From: Bacteroidota bacterium | Lineage (GTDB): Bacteria > Bacteroidota > Bacteroidia > Bacteroidales > FEN-979 | DNA: 18,386 nt | Direction of reading: 5' to 3' | Assembly: GCA_026391755.1 (NCBI GenBank) | Contig: JAPLDN010000418.1 | Location: 1-18,386, forward strand | Shown here: in pieces, positions 1 to 6,244 of the stretch | How the letters are laid out: every line of letters starts with the position of its first letter | Position numbering within the stretch: position 1 is the stretch's first letter | Notes under the pieces: generated by a model | The model's database searches: none | Told to the model about the DNA's origin: nothing | The model's input: only the letters and a program-made list of their open reading frames with translations | Made by a program: the position numbers and the translations under genes

Positions 1-1
1 A

Positions 2-730
2 GATACTGTTGCACTTGAAAAATACATCAACATCAAAGGCGTACCCTTCAAGATCATCGGGATTTTCCGCGATTTCGGTCGTGACGATAACGAGCAGAAA
101 AGGATCTACATACCCATTACCACCGCCCAGAAAGTATTTTATACCAGCAATGTCATTAACCAGATATCATTCACTACAGGGGATGCATCTCCTGAGCAAG
201 CCGACGCCATGCTGAGAAAAGCCAAGCTTACACTCTCCCGTTCGCATACCTTTTCTCCCGATGACCCCAGGGCCATCGATATCATGAATAAAAGCGAAGA
301 AGTAAAGCGGTTTAACTCCCTGTTCGCGGGAATCAGGATGTTCATATGGATCATCGGTATCGGAACCATTATCGCAGGAATAGTGGGAGTAAGCAATATC
401 ATGATGATATCGGTCAAGGAAAGGACGAAGGAAATCGGGATCAGGAAAGCATTAGGCGCAACCCCGGGATCTATCATCGGACTGGTCATGCAGGAAGCAA
501 TCCTCATTACAGGATTTGCAGGTTATGTGGGACTGGTTCTTGGAGTGGGGCTGCTGGAACTGATCTCCAAAAACATGCCGCCTTCCGACTTCTTCAGGAA
601 CCCGGAAGCCAATTTCGCAATTGCAATAGGGGCAACTATATTACTGATCATTGCAGGCGCTTTTGCTGGATTTTTCCCGGCAATAAAGGCAGCGGCGATA
701 AGACCGATAGAAGCACTTAGAGAAGAATAA
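2..730 (+). CDS. MacB/FtsX-type ABC transporter permease, 5'-truncated by window edge
   Basis: The frame is open from base 2 and carries the C-terminal 242 residues of an ABC permease; the start lies upstream of the window. The first part is the end of the periplasmic core domain (MacB_PCD type). An FtsX-type membrane domain follows with three hydrophobic segments. The first runs around the residues IWIIGIGTIIAGIVGVSNIMM, and just after it comes the signature VKERTKEIGIRKALGATP, typical of the coupling region that meets the ATPase. The protein ends in RPIEALREE, the usual tail of this family. The product would sit in the inner membrane and move substrate out of the cell or work on envelope components. 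The next gene begins one base after the stop and is a paralogue, so the pair is surely co-transcribed and probably forms a heterodimer. The substrate cannot be told. Confidence 0.93.
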   Translation, partial: DTVALEKYINIKGVPFKIIGIFRDFGRDDNEQKRIYIPITTAQKVFYTSNVINQISFTTGDASPEQADAMLRKAKLTLSRSHTFSPDDPRAIDIMNKSEEVKRFNSLFAGIRMFIWIIGIGTIIAGIVGVSNIMMISVKERTKEIGIRKALGATPGSIIGLVMQEAILITGFAGYVGLVLGVGLLELISKNMPPSDFFRNPEANFAIAIGATILLIIAGAFAGFFPAIKAAAIRPIEALREE

Positions 731-731
731 T

Positions 732-1994
732 ATGTTTGATCTTGATCGTTGGCAGGAAATTTATCATGTTCTGAGAAAGAATAAACTCAGGACTTTCCTT
801 ACCGCTTTTGGCGTGTTCTGGGGCATTTTCATGCTGGTGATCATGATGGGGTCAGGCGACGGTCTTAAAAACGGGGTTTCCCAGAACTTCGGCGACATGG
901 CTACCAACAGTGTCTTTATCTGGGCACAGCAAACTTCGGTTCCGTATAAAGGTTTTACAAGGGGACGGCAATTTTATTATGAGAATGCGGATGTAAGAGC
1001 CCTGGATGAAGCAATCCCCGAAATCAAATACCTGGCTCCACGCACCAACGTGGGCGGGTTTAACGGTGCGAGCAACGTGATCCGCGGACTTAAATCGGGA
1101 GGCTTCCAGATCTTCGGAGATTATCCAGTTTTCGACAGCATAGATCCCGTTAACCTCATGCAGGGCAGGTTTATCAATGAAATTGACATCAAGGAAAAAC
1201 GTAAGGTCGTTGTCATAGGATTGAGAGTTAAGGAACTGCTGTTCGAAAAAAATGAAAACCCAATCAACCAGTATATCCAGGTCAACGGGGTGTATTTTAA
1301 GGTGGTAGGTCTGTTCAAGTCAAAACGCACAGGGGAAGCCGCCAGCAACGACAACCAGAGAATCCATATGCCGTTTACAACCTGCCAGAAGACATTCAAT
1401 ATGGGCGATGCCATCGGCTTTTTTAATATCACGTCAAAAGACGGGATACCTGTTGCTGTTGTTGAAGAAAAGGCAATCAGGGTACTGAAAAAACGCCATT
1501 CCGTTGCTCCTTCCGATGATGCTGCTATCGGGCATTTCAACCTGGAAGTGGAATATAAAAAGATGATCGGACTGTTTTTCGGGATCAAGTTGCTGGTCTG
1601 GATTGTTGGTATTGGTACCCTGTTTGCAGGCGTGATCGGCGTTAGCAATATCATGTTGGTGGTGGTAAAGGAAAGGACCAAGGAGATCGGCATCCAGAGG
1701 GCACTTGGAGCAACCCCATGGATTATAATCAACCAGATCATCACCGAATCGGTGGTGCTGACAACCTTCTCGGGATACTTTGGATTAACACTGGGGGTTG
1801 GCTTACTGGAACTGATCAATTACCTCCTTGAAACTTCAGGAGCGAATACAGAAATGTTCCTGCATCCCGGGATCAATTTTAATGTAGCAATTACAGCCCT
1901 TACCATACTCGTTGTTGCAGGGGCGGTCGCAGGACTTATTCCGGCCCGGAAAGCGGTGAGTGTTAAACCTATAGATGCGTTAAGATATGAATGA
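732..1994 (+). CDS. MacB/FtsX-type ABC transporter permease (complete paralogue)
   Basis: A complete 420-residue permease. A first membrane helix lies at about residues 20-40 (FLTAFGVFWGIFMLVIMMG), then a large periplasmic core domain, then three C-terminal helices. The FtsX signature VKERTKEIGIQRALGATP follows the second helix, and the tail is KPIDALRYE. It shares domain order and signature words with the preceding gene, so the two are tandem paralogues. The ATG is one base past the previous stop, which fixes the start and suggests translational coupling. No nucleotide-binding domain is fused, so the partner ATPase must be encoded elsewhere, most likely upstream. The adaptor protein gene that follows supports a MacAB-like tripartite exporter with an outer-membrane channel. 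The substrate is unknown. Confidence 0.94.
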   Translation: MFDLDRWQEIYHVLRKNKLRTFLTAFGVFWGIFMLVIMMGSGDGLKNGVSQNFGDMATNSVFIWAQQTSVPYKGFTRGRQFYYENADVRALDEAIPEIKYLAPRTNVGGFNGASNVIRGLKSGGFQIFGDYPVFDSIDPVNLMQGRFINEIDIKEKRKVVVIGLRVKELLFEKNENPINQYIQVNGVYFKVVGLFKSKRTGEAASNDNQRIHMPFTTCQKTFNMGDAIGFFNITSKDGIPVAVVEEKAIRVLKKRHSVAPSDDAAIGHFNLEVEYKKMIGLFFGIKLLVWIVGIGTLFAGVIGVSNIMLVVVKERTKEIGIQRALGATPWIIINQIITESVVLTTFSGYFGLTLGVGLLELINYLLETSGANTEMFLHPGINFNVAITALTILVVAGAVAGLIPARKAVSVKPIDALRYE

Positions 1995-1996
1995 AA

Positions 1997-2118
1997 CTGG
2001 ATAACTGGATAGCTGGATAACTGGATAGCTGGATAACTGGATAGCTGGATAAGGCGCTTCGCGCCGATAGCTGGATATCTGGTTATCGCAGCACGCAGTG
2101 CTGCTGATCCAACTATCT
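1997..2118. repeat. Intergenic word repeat 1 (CTGGATA[A/G] tandem with hairpins)
   Basis: Starting two bases after the permease stop there are seven head-to-tail octamers CTGGATAA/CTGGATAG, alternating so that the true period is 16 bp (1997-2052). They are followed by the perfect hairpin GGCGC-TTC-GCGCC (2053-2065), two degenerate words, and a second perfect hairpin GCAGCAC-GCA-GTGCTGC (2088-2104). The inverted word ATCCAACTATC (2107-2117) closes the element; it is the reverse complement of GATAGCTGGAT with one mismatch. Nothing here looks coding. It lies between two genes that probably belong to one operon, so it would be in the mRNA and could fold. The same word recurs at 3284-3314. Confidence 0.85.
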
Positions 2119-2154
2119 TATTTTTAACGGAAACTCAATAAACATCCTCCATAT

Positions 2155-3252
2155 ATGAAAAAAATACTTCGAATCGCACTGCTTGTAATTACCCTTGGAT
2201 TGTTCGTTGCCACGATATTTTATCTCTACAACAAATCAAAAGAGAAACCCGTAGTTTTCAAGACCGACAAGCCATTCATGACCAATATAGTCAAGAAGAC
2301 TGTTGCAACGGGATCGGTCATCCCCAGGAAAGAGATCGAAATCAAGCCCCAGGTCTCGGGCATTGTTGAAGAGATCTACGTGGAGGCAGGAAAAAAGATC
2401 AACAGTGGCGATATTATTGCAAAGGTCCGTATCATTCCCGACCTGGTTAACTTGAACAATGCGGAAGGCAGGCTCGAAAGGGCAAAGATTGCCCAGGAAG
2501 ATGCCAAAATGAATTTTGACCGCAAACAAAAACTCTACCAGCAGGGAGTAATAGCAGAAGCTGAATACCAGCAAACGGATATAGCTTACAAGAATGCGAA
2601 GCAGGAAGCTGATGCTGCCGAAGCCAACCTTGAACTGATCCGCGAAGGCGTGAACAAGAAATCGGGCAAAACCACAAATACGTTGATCAAGTCGACCATC
2701 AGCGGAATGGTCCTTGATGTTCCGGTAAAAGTGGGTTCCTCGGTTATCGAAACCAACAACTTCAATGCAGGTACGACAATAGCTTCTGTTGCCGACGTTG
2801 GCGATATGATTTTCCAGGGCAAGCTGGATGAAACGGAAGTGGGTAAGATCAAGCCTGGCATGAACCTCTCGCTTACAGTCGGAGCTATAGAAAACGACAC
2901 ATTTTCAGCCATTTTGAAATACATTTCTCCGAAGGGAGTGCTCGAAAACGGCGCCGTTCAGTTTGAAATAAAAGCCGATGTCGTGCTGAAGAACGACCGG
3001 TTCATCCGCTCAGGCTATAGCGCGAATGCGGATATCGTGCTCCAGAGGGCCGACAATGTACTTGCTATCAAGGAAGGCCTCCTGCAGTTCGAGGGGGATT
3101 CGGCCTATGTCGAAGTAGAGACAGCCCCCCAGAAATTTGAAAAGAAATTCGTGAAAACCGGCCTCTCCGACGGGATCAATATCCAGATACTCTCGGGTAT
3201 CGATAAGGACACTAAGATAAAGATCCCGCAGATGGCGGGCGCAAATAAATGA
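2155..3252 (+). CDS. HlyD/MacA-type periplasmic adaptor subunit of efflux system
   Basis: A 365-residue membrane fusion protein. One N-terminal membrane anchor (about residues 5-25) is followed by a biotinyl/lipoyl-like half-motif (IEIKPQVSGIVEEIYVEAG, about 60-80). Next comes an alpha-helical hairpin rich in Ala, Glu, Lys and Gln (about 98-165), the second lipoyl half (TISGMVLDVPVKVGS), and beta-barrel and membrane-proximal domains to the end. It would link the inner-membrane ABC permeases to an outer-membrane TolC-like channel. The ATG at 2155 gives a normal positively charged start (MKKILRIA). It lies 160 bases after the second permease, with repeat 1 in between and no terminator seen, so it probably belongs to the same operon. 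The order permease-permease-adaptor is common in Bacteroidota. The specific substrate cannot be inferred. Confidence 0.92.
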   Translation: MKKILRIALLVITLGLFVATIFYLYNKSKEKPVVFKTDKPFMTNIVKKTVATGSVIPRKEIEIKPQVSGIVEEIYVEAGKKINSGDIIAKVRIIPDLVNLNNAEGRLERAKIAQEDAKMNFDRKQKLYQQGVIAEAEYQQTDIAYKNAKQEADAAEANLELIREGVNKKSGKTTNTLIKSTISGMVLDVPVKVGSSVIETNNFNAGTTIASVADVGDMIFQGKLDETEVGKIKPGMNLSLTVGAIENDTFSAILKYISPKGVLENGAVQFEIKADVVLKNDRFIRSGYSANADIVLQRADNVLAIKEGLLQFEGDSAYVEVETAPQKFEKKFVKTGLSDGINIQILSGIDKDTKIKIPQMAGANK

Positions 3253-3256
3253 TGGG

Positions 3257-3327
3257 GGAGTGGATGACGGATTAACTTGATAGCTGGATGACTGGATAAC
3301 CGGATAACCGGATAATGCAGCCACTCC
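3257..3327. repeat. Intergenic word repeat 2 (CTGGATAA/CCGGATAA) bounded by a 7-bp inverted repeat
   Basis: The short gap between two convergent genes is filled by four clear octamers (CTGGATGA, CTGGATAA, CCGGATAA, CCGGATAA, about 3283-3314) preceded by degenerate copies. The arms GGAGTGG (3257-3263) and CCACTCC (3321-3327) are exact reverse complements and enclose the array. The word is the same as in repeat 1, about 1.2 kb upstream. It could serve as a bidirectional 3' end, but there is no T-run beside the stem, so that is only a possibility. Confidence 0.75.
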
Positions 3328-3328
3328 A

Positions 3329-4279
3329 TTAAAATCGGTTCACAAACCCATGGCAGTAGGGCTCACTGCCTTTGTGGTTGTAATAATCCTGGTGGTAATC
3401 CTCGGCCTTCCAGAAGGTTTTAGCTGGTTTGACTTCAGTCACCACAGTATATCCTTTGGCTTTTAGCTGTGAAATCAGTTTTTCGGTTGTCTTCTTTTGC
3501 TCCTCGTTGCGGTAAAACACGGCCGAACGGTACTGCTCACCCCAGTCGGGGCCCTGGTGATTCCACTCTGTGGGGTCATGGATCTCGAAAAACAATTTTG
3601 TAATTTCTTCAAAGTTGGTTTTAGAAGGGTCGAATACGACTTCAATGGCTTCATAATGCCCTGTATTCCCTGCACATACCTGGTGGTATGTAGGATAATC
3701 GGTATGCCCGCCGGTATATCCCACGCTGGTTGAGGTCACTCCCTTAGCCTTTTTCATAAAATACTCCACACCCCAGAAACAGCCTCCTGCAAAGATTGCT
3801 GTATCGGATTTAACCCCGGACTTTGCAGGAATGAAGTCCATGGAGATCGAATTCACACAATGCCGGGTATTTTTAGCCGTGAGCCCTTCGCCTTTGAACA
3901 CATGTCCCAGGTGGGCGCCGCAACGTGCACAAAGGATCTCTGTTCGCATCCCGTCGGCATCGGTCTGCTTTTTGACCGCCCCGGGAATTTCATCATCAAA
4001 GCTGGGCCAGCCGCAACCCGCGTCAAACTTATCTTCAGATCGGTATAAGGCAGCCCCGCAACGCTTGCAGACATATGTGCCTTTTTCGTTGAATTTTTCG
4101 TACTTGCCGCTGTAAGGCCTTTCGGTCCCCTTGTTCACGATAACGTATTCCTCTTCGGGGGTGAGCTTTCTGAATTCCATTTTTTTATTTGTTTGCGGAT
4201 TGTCGCTCTTGTTCCCCTGGCTGCACCCGCCCAGGCAAAACGCCGACAATCCTATGAATATTAAAACCGTGCGAATCAT
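3329..4279 (-). CDS. msrBA: Exported lipoprotein MsrB-MsrA fusion, peptide-methionine sulfoxide reductase
   Basis: A 316-residue bifunctional repair enzyme that reduces both R- and S-methionine sulfoxide in oxidised proteins. The N-terminus is a lipoprotein signal ending in the lipobox LGGC (Cys19), so the enzyme should be anchored outside the cytoplasm. The MsrB domain comes first (about 35-152). Its zinc cysteines are Cys71/Cys74 (CKRC) and Cys117/Cys120 (CARC), and its catalytic cysteine is Cys141 in RHCVNS. The MsrA domain follows (about 158-316) with GCFWG (catalytic Cys167) and the usual GYTGGHTDYPTYHQVCAGNTGH stretch, shown here only as family wording. The order B-then-A is the reverse of the Neisseria-type A-then-B fusion. 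The ATG is preceded by AAAGGAG (4283-4289) at only 3 nt, a rare Shine-Dalgarno-like site for this phylum. It is convergent with the adaptor gene; repeat 2 fills the gap. Confidence 0.95.
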   Translation of the reverse strand: MIRTVLIFIGLSAFCLGGCSQGNKSDNPQTNKKMEFRKLTPEEEYVIVNKGTERPYSGKYEKFNEKGTYVCKRCGAALYRSEDKFDAGCGWPSFDDEIPGAVKKQTDADGMRTEILCARCGAHLGHVFKGEGLTAKNTRHCVNSISMDFIPAKSGVKSDTAIFAGGCFWGVEYFMKKAKGVTSTSVGYTGGHTDYPTYHQVCAGNTGHYEAIEVVFDPSKTNFEEITKLFFEIHDPTEWNHQGPDWGEQYRSAVFYRNEEQKKTTEKLISQLKAKGYTVVTEVKPAKTFWKAEDYHQDYYNHKGSEPYCHGFVNRF

Positions 4280-4385
4280 AATCTCCTTTGATTAAACCTT
4301 TTCGCCATCCGCAGTAAATCTTACTACAATTTTGAATCAGTCTAATTAAGACGTGAAATTATGAAAAATATTACATCAGGGGCAT

Positions 4386-4413
4386 AAAAAAACCGGCGCC
4401 TGAGTGGCGCCGG
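4386..4413 (-). terminator. Rho-independent terminator after the sorting-domain protein
   Basis: A perfect 8-bp stem CCGGCGCC/GGCGCCGG (4393-4400 and 4406-4413) with a 5-nt loop is followed on the minus strand by seven T (4386-4392). It lies about 30 bases past the stop of the minus-strand gene at 4446-4934 and separates it from msrBA. A T-run of six also follows on the plus strand (4418-4423), so it could act in both directions. Confidence 0.88.
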
Positions 4414-4445
4414 AAGGTTTTTTGGTATAGGGGATTGATGGTTTT

Positions 4446-4934
4446 CTAAAGAACAAAGATCTTTTCGACCTGGCGAACGGTGCCGTTGGTTGTCAGCCTC
4501 ACAAAGGCAATCCCGCGTTTGATCTTTCCCTGGAGGTCAAAGGTCCGCACATTGGTACCGCCTTCCCAGTATTCGTTCATCAGGGTGGTAATGAGCTTTC
4601 CTTCACATGTGAAGAGTTCAATCTTGACCATTCCTGAATCCTGTATGAAGGAAATGACATTGAGTCTTTGCTGAACAGGGTTTGGCATTACCTTAAGCTG
4701 GTAATTGACAACCTGCTTGATGCCGGGCCTGCTGCAGCCTTGATCTTCCGGTATATAAGGCATGTCCTGAAAAAGACTATATCTTTTAACCGGGGCTTTA
4801 TAGACGATAGGCTTCGGCTTCACAATCTTCTTTATAACCCGCCTGCGACAAGGACAATCATCAATAAGAGCGTAACTTTCCACTGAAAATGCCGTAAACA
4901 GAAGGGCTATCATCAGAAATCTCAGTGTTTTCAT
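4446..4934 (-). CDS. Small secreted protein with type IX secretion C-terminal sorting domain
   Basis: A 162-residue protein. Residues 1-22 form a Sec signal peptide (MKTLRFLMIALLFTAFSVES). A short basic, Pro-rich passenger of about 50 residues follows, with Cys in DDCPC and GCS and with repeated Lys-Pro. The last roughly 85 residues match a type A sorting domain: VMPNPVQQRLNV, then KIELFTCEGKLITTL, then a GGTN turn, then GIAFVRLTTNG and the end VEKIFVL. That domain directs export across the outer membrane by the type IX system, usually followed by cleavage and surface attachment. The ATG at 4934 is chosen because the signal peptide starts there; the open frame extends 35 codons further upstream but without signal-like sequence. 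No catalytic domain is visible, so it may be a surface, adhesion or structural peptide. A strong terminator follows the gene. Confidence 0.8.
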   Translation of the reverse strand: MKTLRFLMIALLFTAFSVESYALIDDCPCRRRVIKKIVKPKPIVYKAPVKRYSLFQDMPYIPEDQGCSRPGIKQVVNYQLKVMPNPVQQRLNVISFIQDSGMVKIELFTCEGKLITTLMNEYWEGGTNVRTFDLQGKIKRGIAFVRLTTNGTVRQVEKIFVL

Positions 4935-5028
4935 GGCTGTTTTTTCTTGGTTATACGGGAGGGCCTGATTTTGGTTGCGTTTGATGTGACACAGATTCGT
5001 AACTGTAGAGATTTTGCCGGAAAATGTG

Positions 5029-5036
5029 TACTTTTG
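5029..5036 (+). promoter_or_regulatory. Candidate -7 box (TACTTTTG) for the PfkB kinase gene
   Basis: TACTTTTG is an exact match to the Bacteroidota -7 consensus TAnnTTTG, about 100 bases before the kinase ATG. No TTTG lies at the usual 19-21 nt upstream (the nearest, at 5013-5016, is only 12 nt away), so the promoter is incomplete by consensus. If used, the leader would contain repeat 3. Confidence 0.4.
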
Positions 5037-5046
5037 CAACAGCTAT

Positions 5047-5122
5047 GAGATTTATGATTTACGATTTTCGATTGACGAATACTTAAATCGTAATTCCTAA
5101 ATCGTAATTCGTGAATTATCTC
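5047..5122. repeat. Intergenic word repeat 3 (AAATCGTAATTC words with inverted copy)
   Basis: Two direct copies of AAATCGTAATTC (5085-5096 and 5099-5110) are preceded by inverted-orientation words, the clearest being ATTTACGATTT (5057-5067). The outer arms GAGAT (5047-5051) and ATCTC (5118-5122) are reverse complements, so the whole element can fold as an imperfect hairpin. It sits just before the kinase ATG at 5138 and would form most of its leader. The word is unrelated in sequence to repeats 1 and 2 but the layout is alike. Confidence 0.7.
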
Positions 5123-5137
5123 ACAAAAAATCGTCTG

Positions 5138-6103
5138 ATGAAAAAAATATTGGGTATAGGAAACTCCCTGGTAGATATCATGGTTCGTATAGATAACGAT
5201 CATATCCTCAGTGAACTGGATCTGCCAAAAGGCAGCATGCAACTGATGGATAAGGCCCGTTCAAACCAGGTGCTCGACAGGCTTAAGGCTTTTGAAAAAT
5301 CGCAATCTGCAGGTGGATCAACTGCCAATACCATCCACGGACTGGGGATGCTTGGGGCAAAGACAGGATTTATAGGTGTTGTAGGAGAGGACGAATTCGG
5401 CGGATCTTTTGTCAGGGACATGATCAATGCCGGGGTGGACCTTCACATGATCCACAGTAAAAATGAAACAGGAAGGGTTGTTGCCCTTGTAACCACCGAT
5501 TACGAAAGAACGTTTGCCACCCACCTGGGGGCATCGGCTGAATTTTCACATGAATTCGTTTCAAACTTCAGGTATGAAGATTACCATTATGTGCTTATCG
5601 AAGGCTTCCTGGTACAAGACCACAAGCTGGTGAGAACCGTTGCTGAGAAAGCAAAAGCCGCAGGCCTTGTCACCGCTATCGACCTTTGCAGTTATAATGT
5701 CGTTGAAGCTAACAGGGAATTTCTCAACGAGATCATCACGAAGTATATAGATATTGTTTTCGCCAATGAAGAAGAGGCCAAGGCACTTACAGGGCTGGAA
5801 CCCCGCAAGGCATTGGACGAGATCGCTTCAAAAGTTAAAATTGCCGTAGTCAAGATCGGGAGCAAGGGATCGATGATAAAAAGCGGGGAAGCAAGCTGGG
5901 ACATCGGGGTGATCGACGTTAAACCCGTTGATACAACCGGTGCCGGCGATCTCTATGCAAGCGGATTTCTTTATGGGCTGTCGGCCGGCAAACCGCTTCA
6001 AACCTGCGGGGAATATGGGGCTATGCTTAGCGGCAACGTTATAGAATTCATAGGATCAAAGATGAGCAGGGATCGCTGGAACAGGATCAGGGCAGAGATC
6101 TGA
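5138..6103 (+). CDS. PfkB-family carbohydrate/nucleoside kinase (adenosine-kinase-like)
   Basis: A 321-residue cytoplasmic ribokinase-fold kinase that would transfer a phosphate from ATP to a sugar or nucleoside hydroxyl. The N-terminus GIGNSLVDIMVRID and the glycine pair in AGGSTANTIHGLGMLGA (about 57-73) form the substrate site. The second PfkB signature DTTGAGDLYASGFLYG lies near residues 268-283 and carries the catalytic Asp and the anion hole. Length and motif order fit the family; Bacteroidota homologues of this type are commonly called adenosine kinase, but substrate cannot be set from sequence alone. ATG 5138 is preferred over GTG 5111 because conserved sequence begins directly there and GTG 5111 overlaps repeat 3. 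It is divergent from the sorting-domain gene. The next gene has its own promoter, so it is probably monocistronic. Confidence 0.92.
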   Translation: MKKILGIGNSLVDIMVRIDNDHILSELDLPKGSMQLMDKARSNQVLDRLKAFEKSQSAGGSTANTIHGLGMLGAKTGFIGVVGEDEFGGSFVRDMINAGVDLHMIHSKNETGRVVALVTTDYERTFATHLGASAEFSHEFVSNFRYEDYHYVLIEGFLVQDHKLVRTVAEKAKAAGLVTAIDLCSYNVVEANREFLNEIITKYIDIVFANEEEAKALTGLEPRKALDEIASKVKIAVVKIGSKGSMIKSGEASWDIGVIDVKPVDTTGAGDLYASGFLYGLSAGKPLQTCGEYGAMLSGNVIEFIGSKMSRDRWNRIRAEI

Positions 6104-6156
6104 AACCAGGATATCACCATTCCGCTGTCGAGATTCAATCTATATATCACTGTGTA

Positions 6157-6187
6157 TTTGATTATTCCAACCTTATTAATAACTTTG
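6157..6187 (+). promoter_or_regulatory. Consensus Bacteroidota promoter for the EF-G2-like gene
   Basis: TTTG at 6157-6160 and TAACTTTG at 6180-6187 are separated by exactly 19 nt, a perfect match to the phylum's -33/-7 consensus (TTTG and TAnnTTTG). Transcription should begin a few bases after 6187, leaving a leader of roughly 50 nt before the ATG at 6245. It would drive the EF-G2-like gene and the MFS gene 4 bases behind it. Confidence 0.85.
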
Positions 6188-6244
6188 CAGGCCTTTTCTG
6201 AAAATTAACATTTTCATCATAAAAACAGAATAATACTACTTGAC

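Noticed and set aside
1997..2118. CRISPR array
   Set aside because: The units are 8-16 bp in direct contact with no spacers, and there are no cas genes.
4340..4352. Small dyad GTCT-AATTA-AGAC upstream of msrBA as an operator
   Set aside because: The arms are only 4 bp, and such a dyad in AT-rich leader sequence is expected by chance; no regulator gene is nearby.
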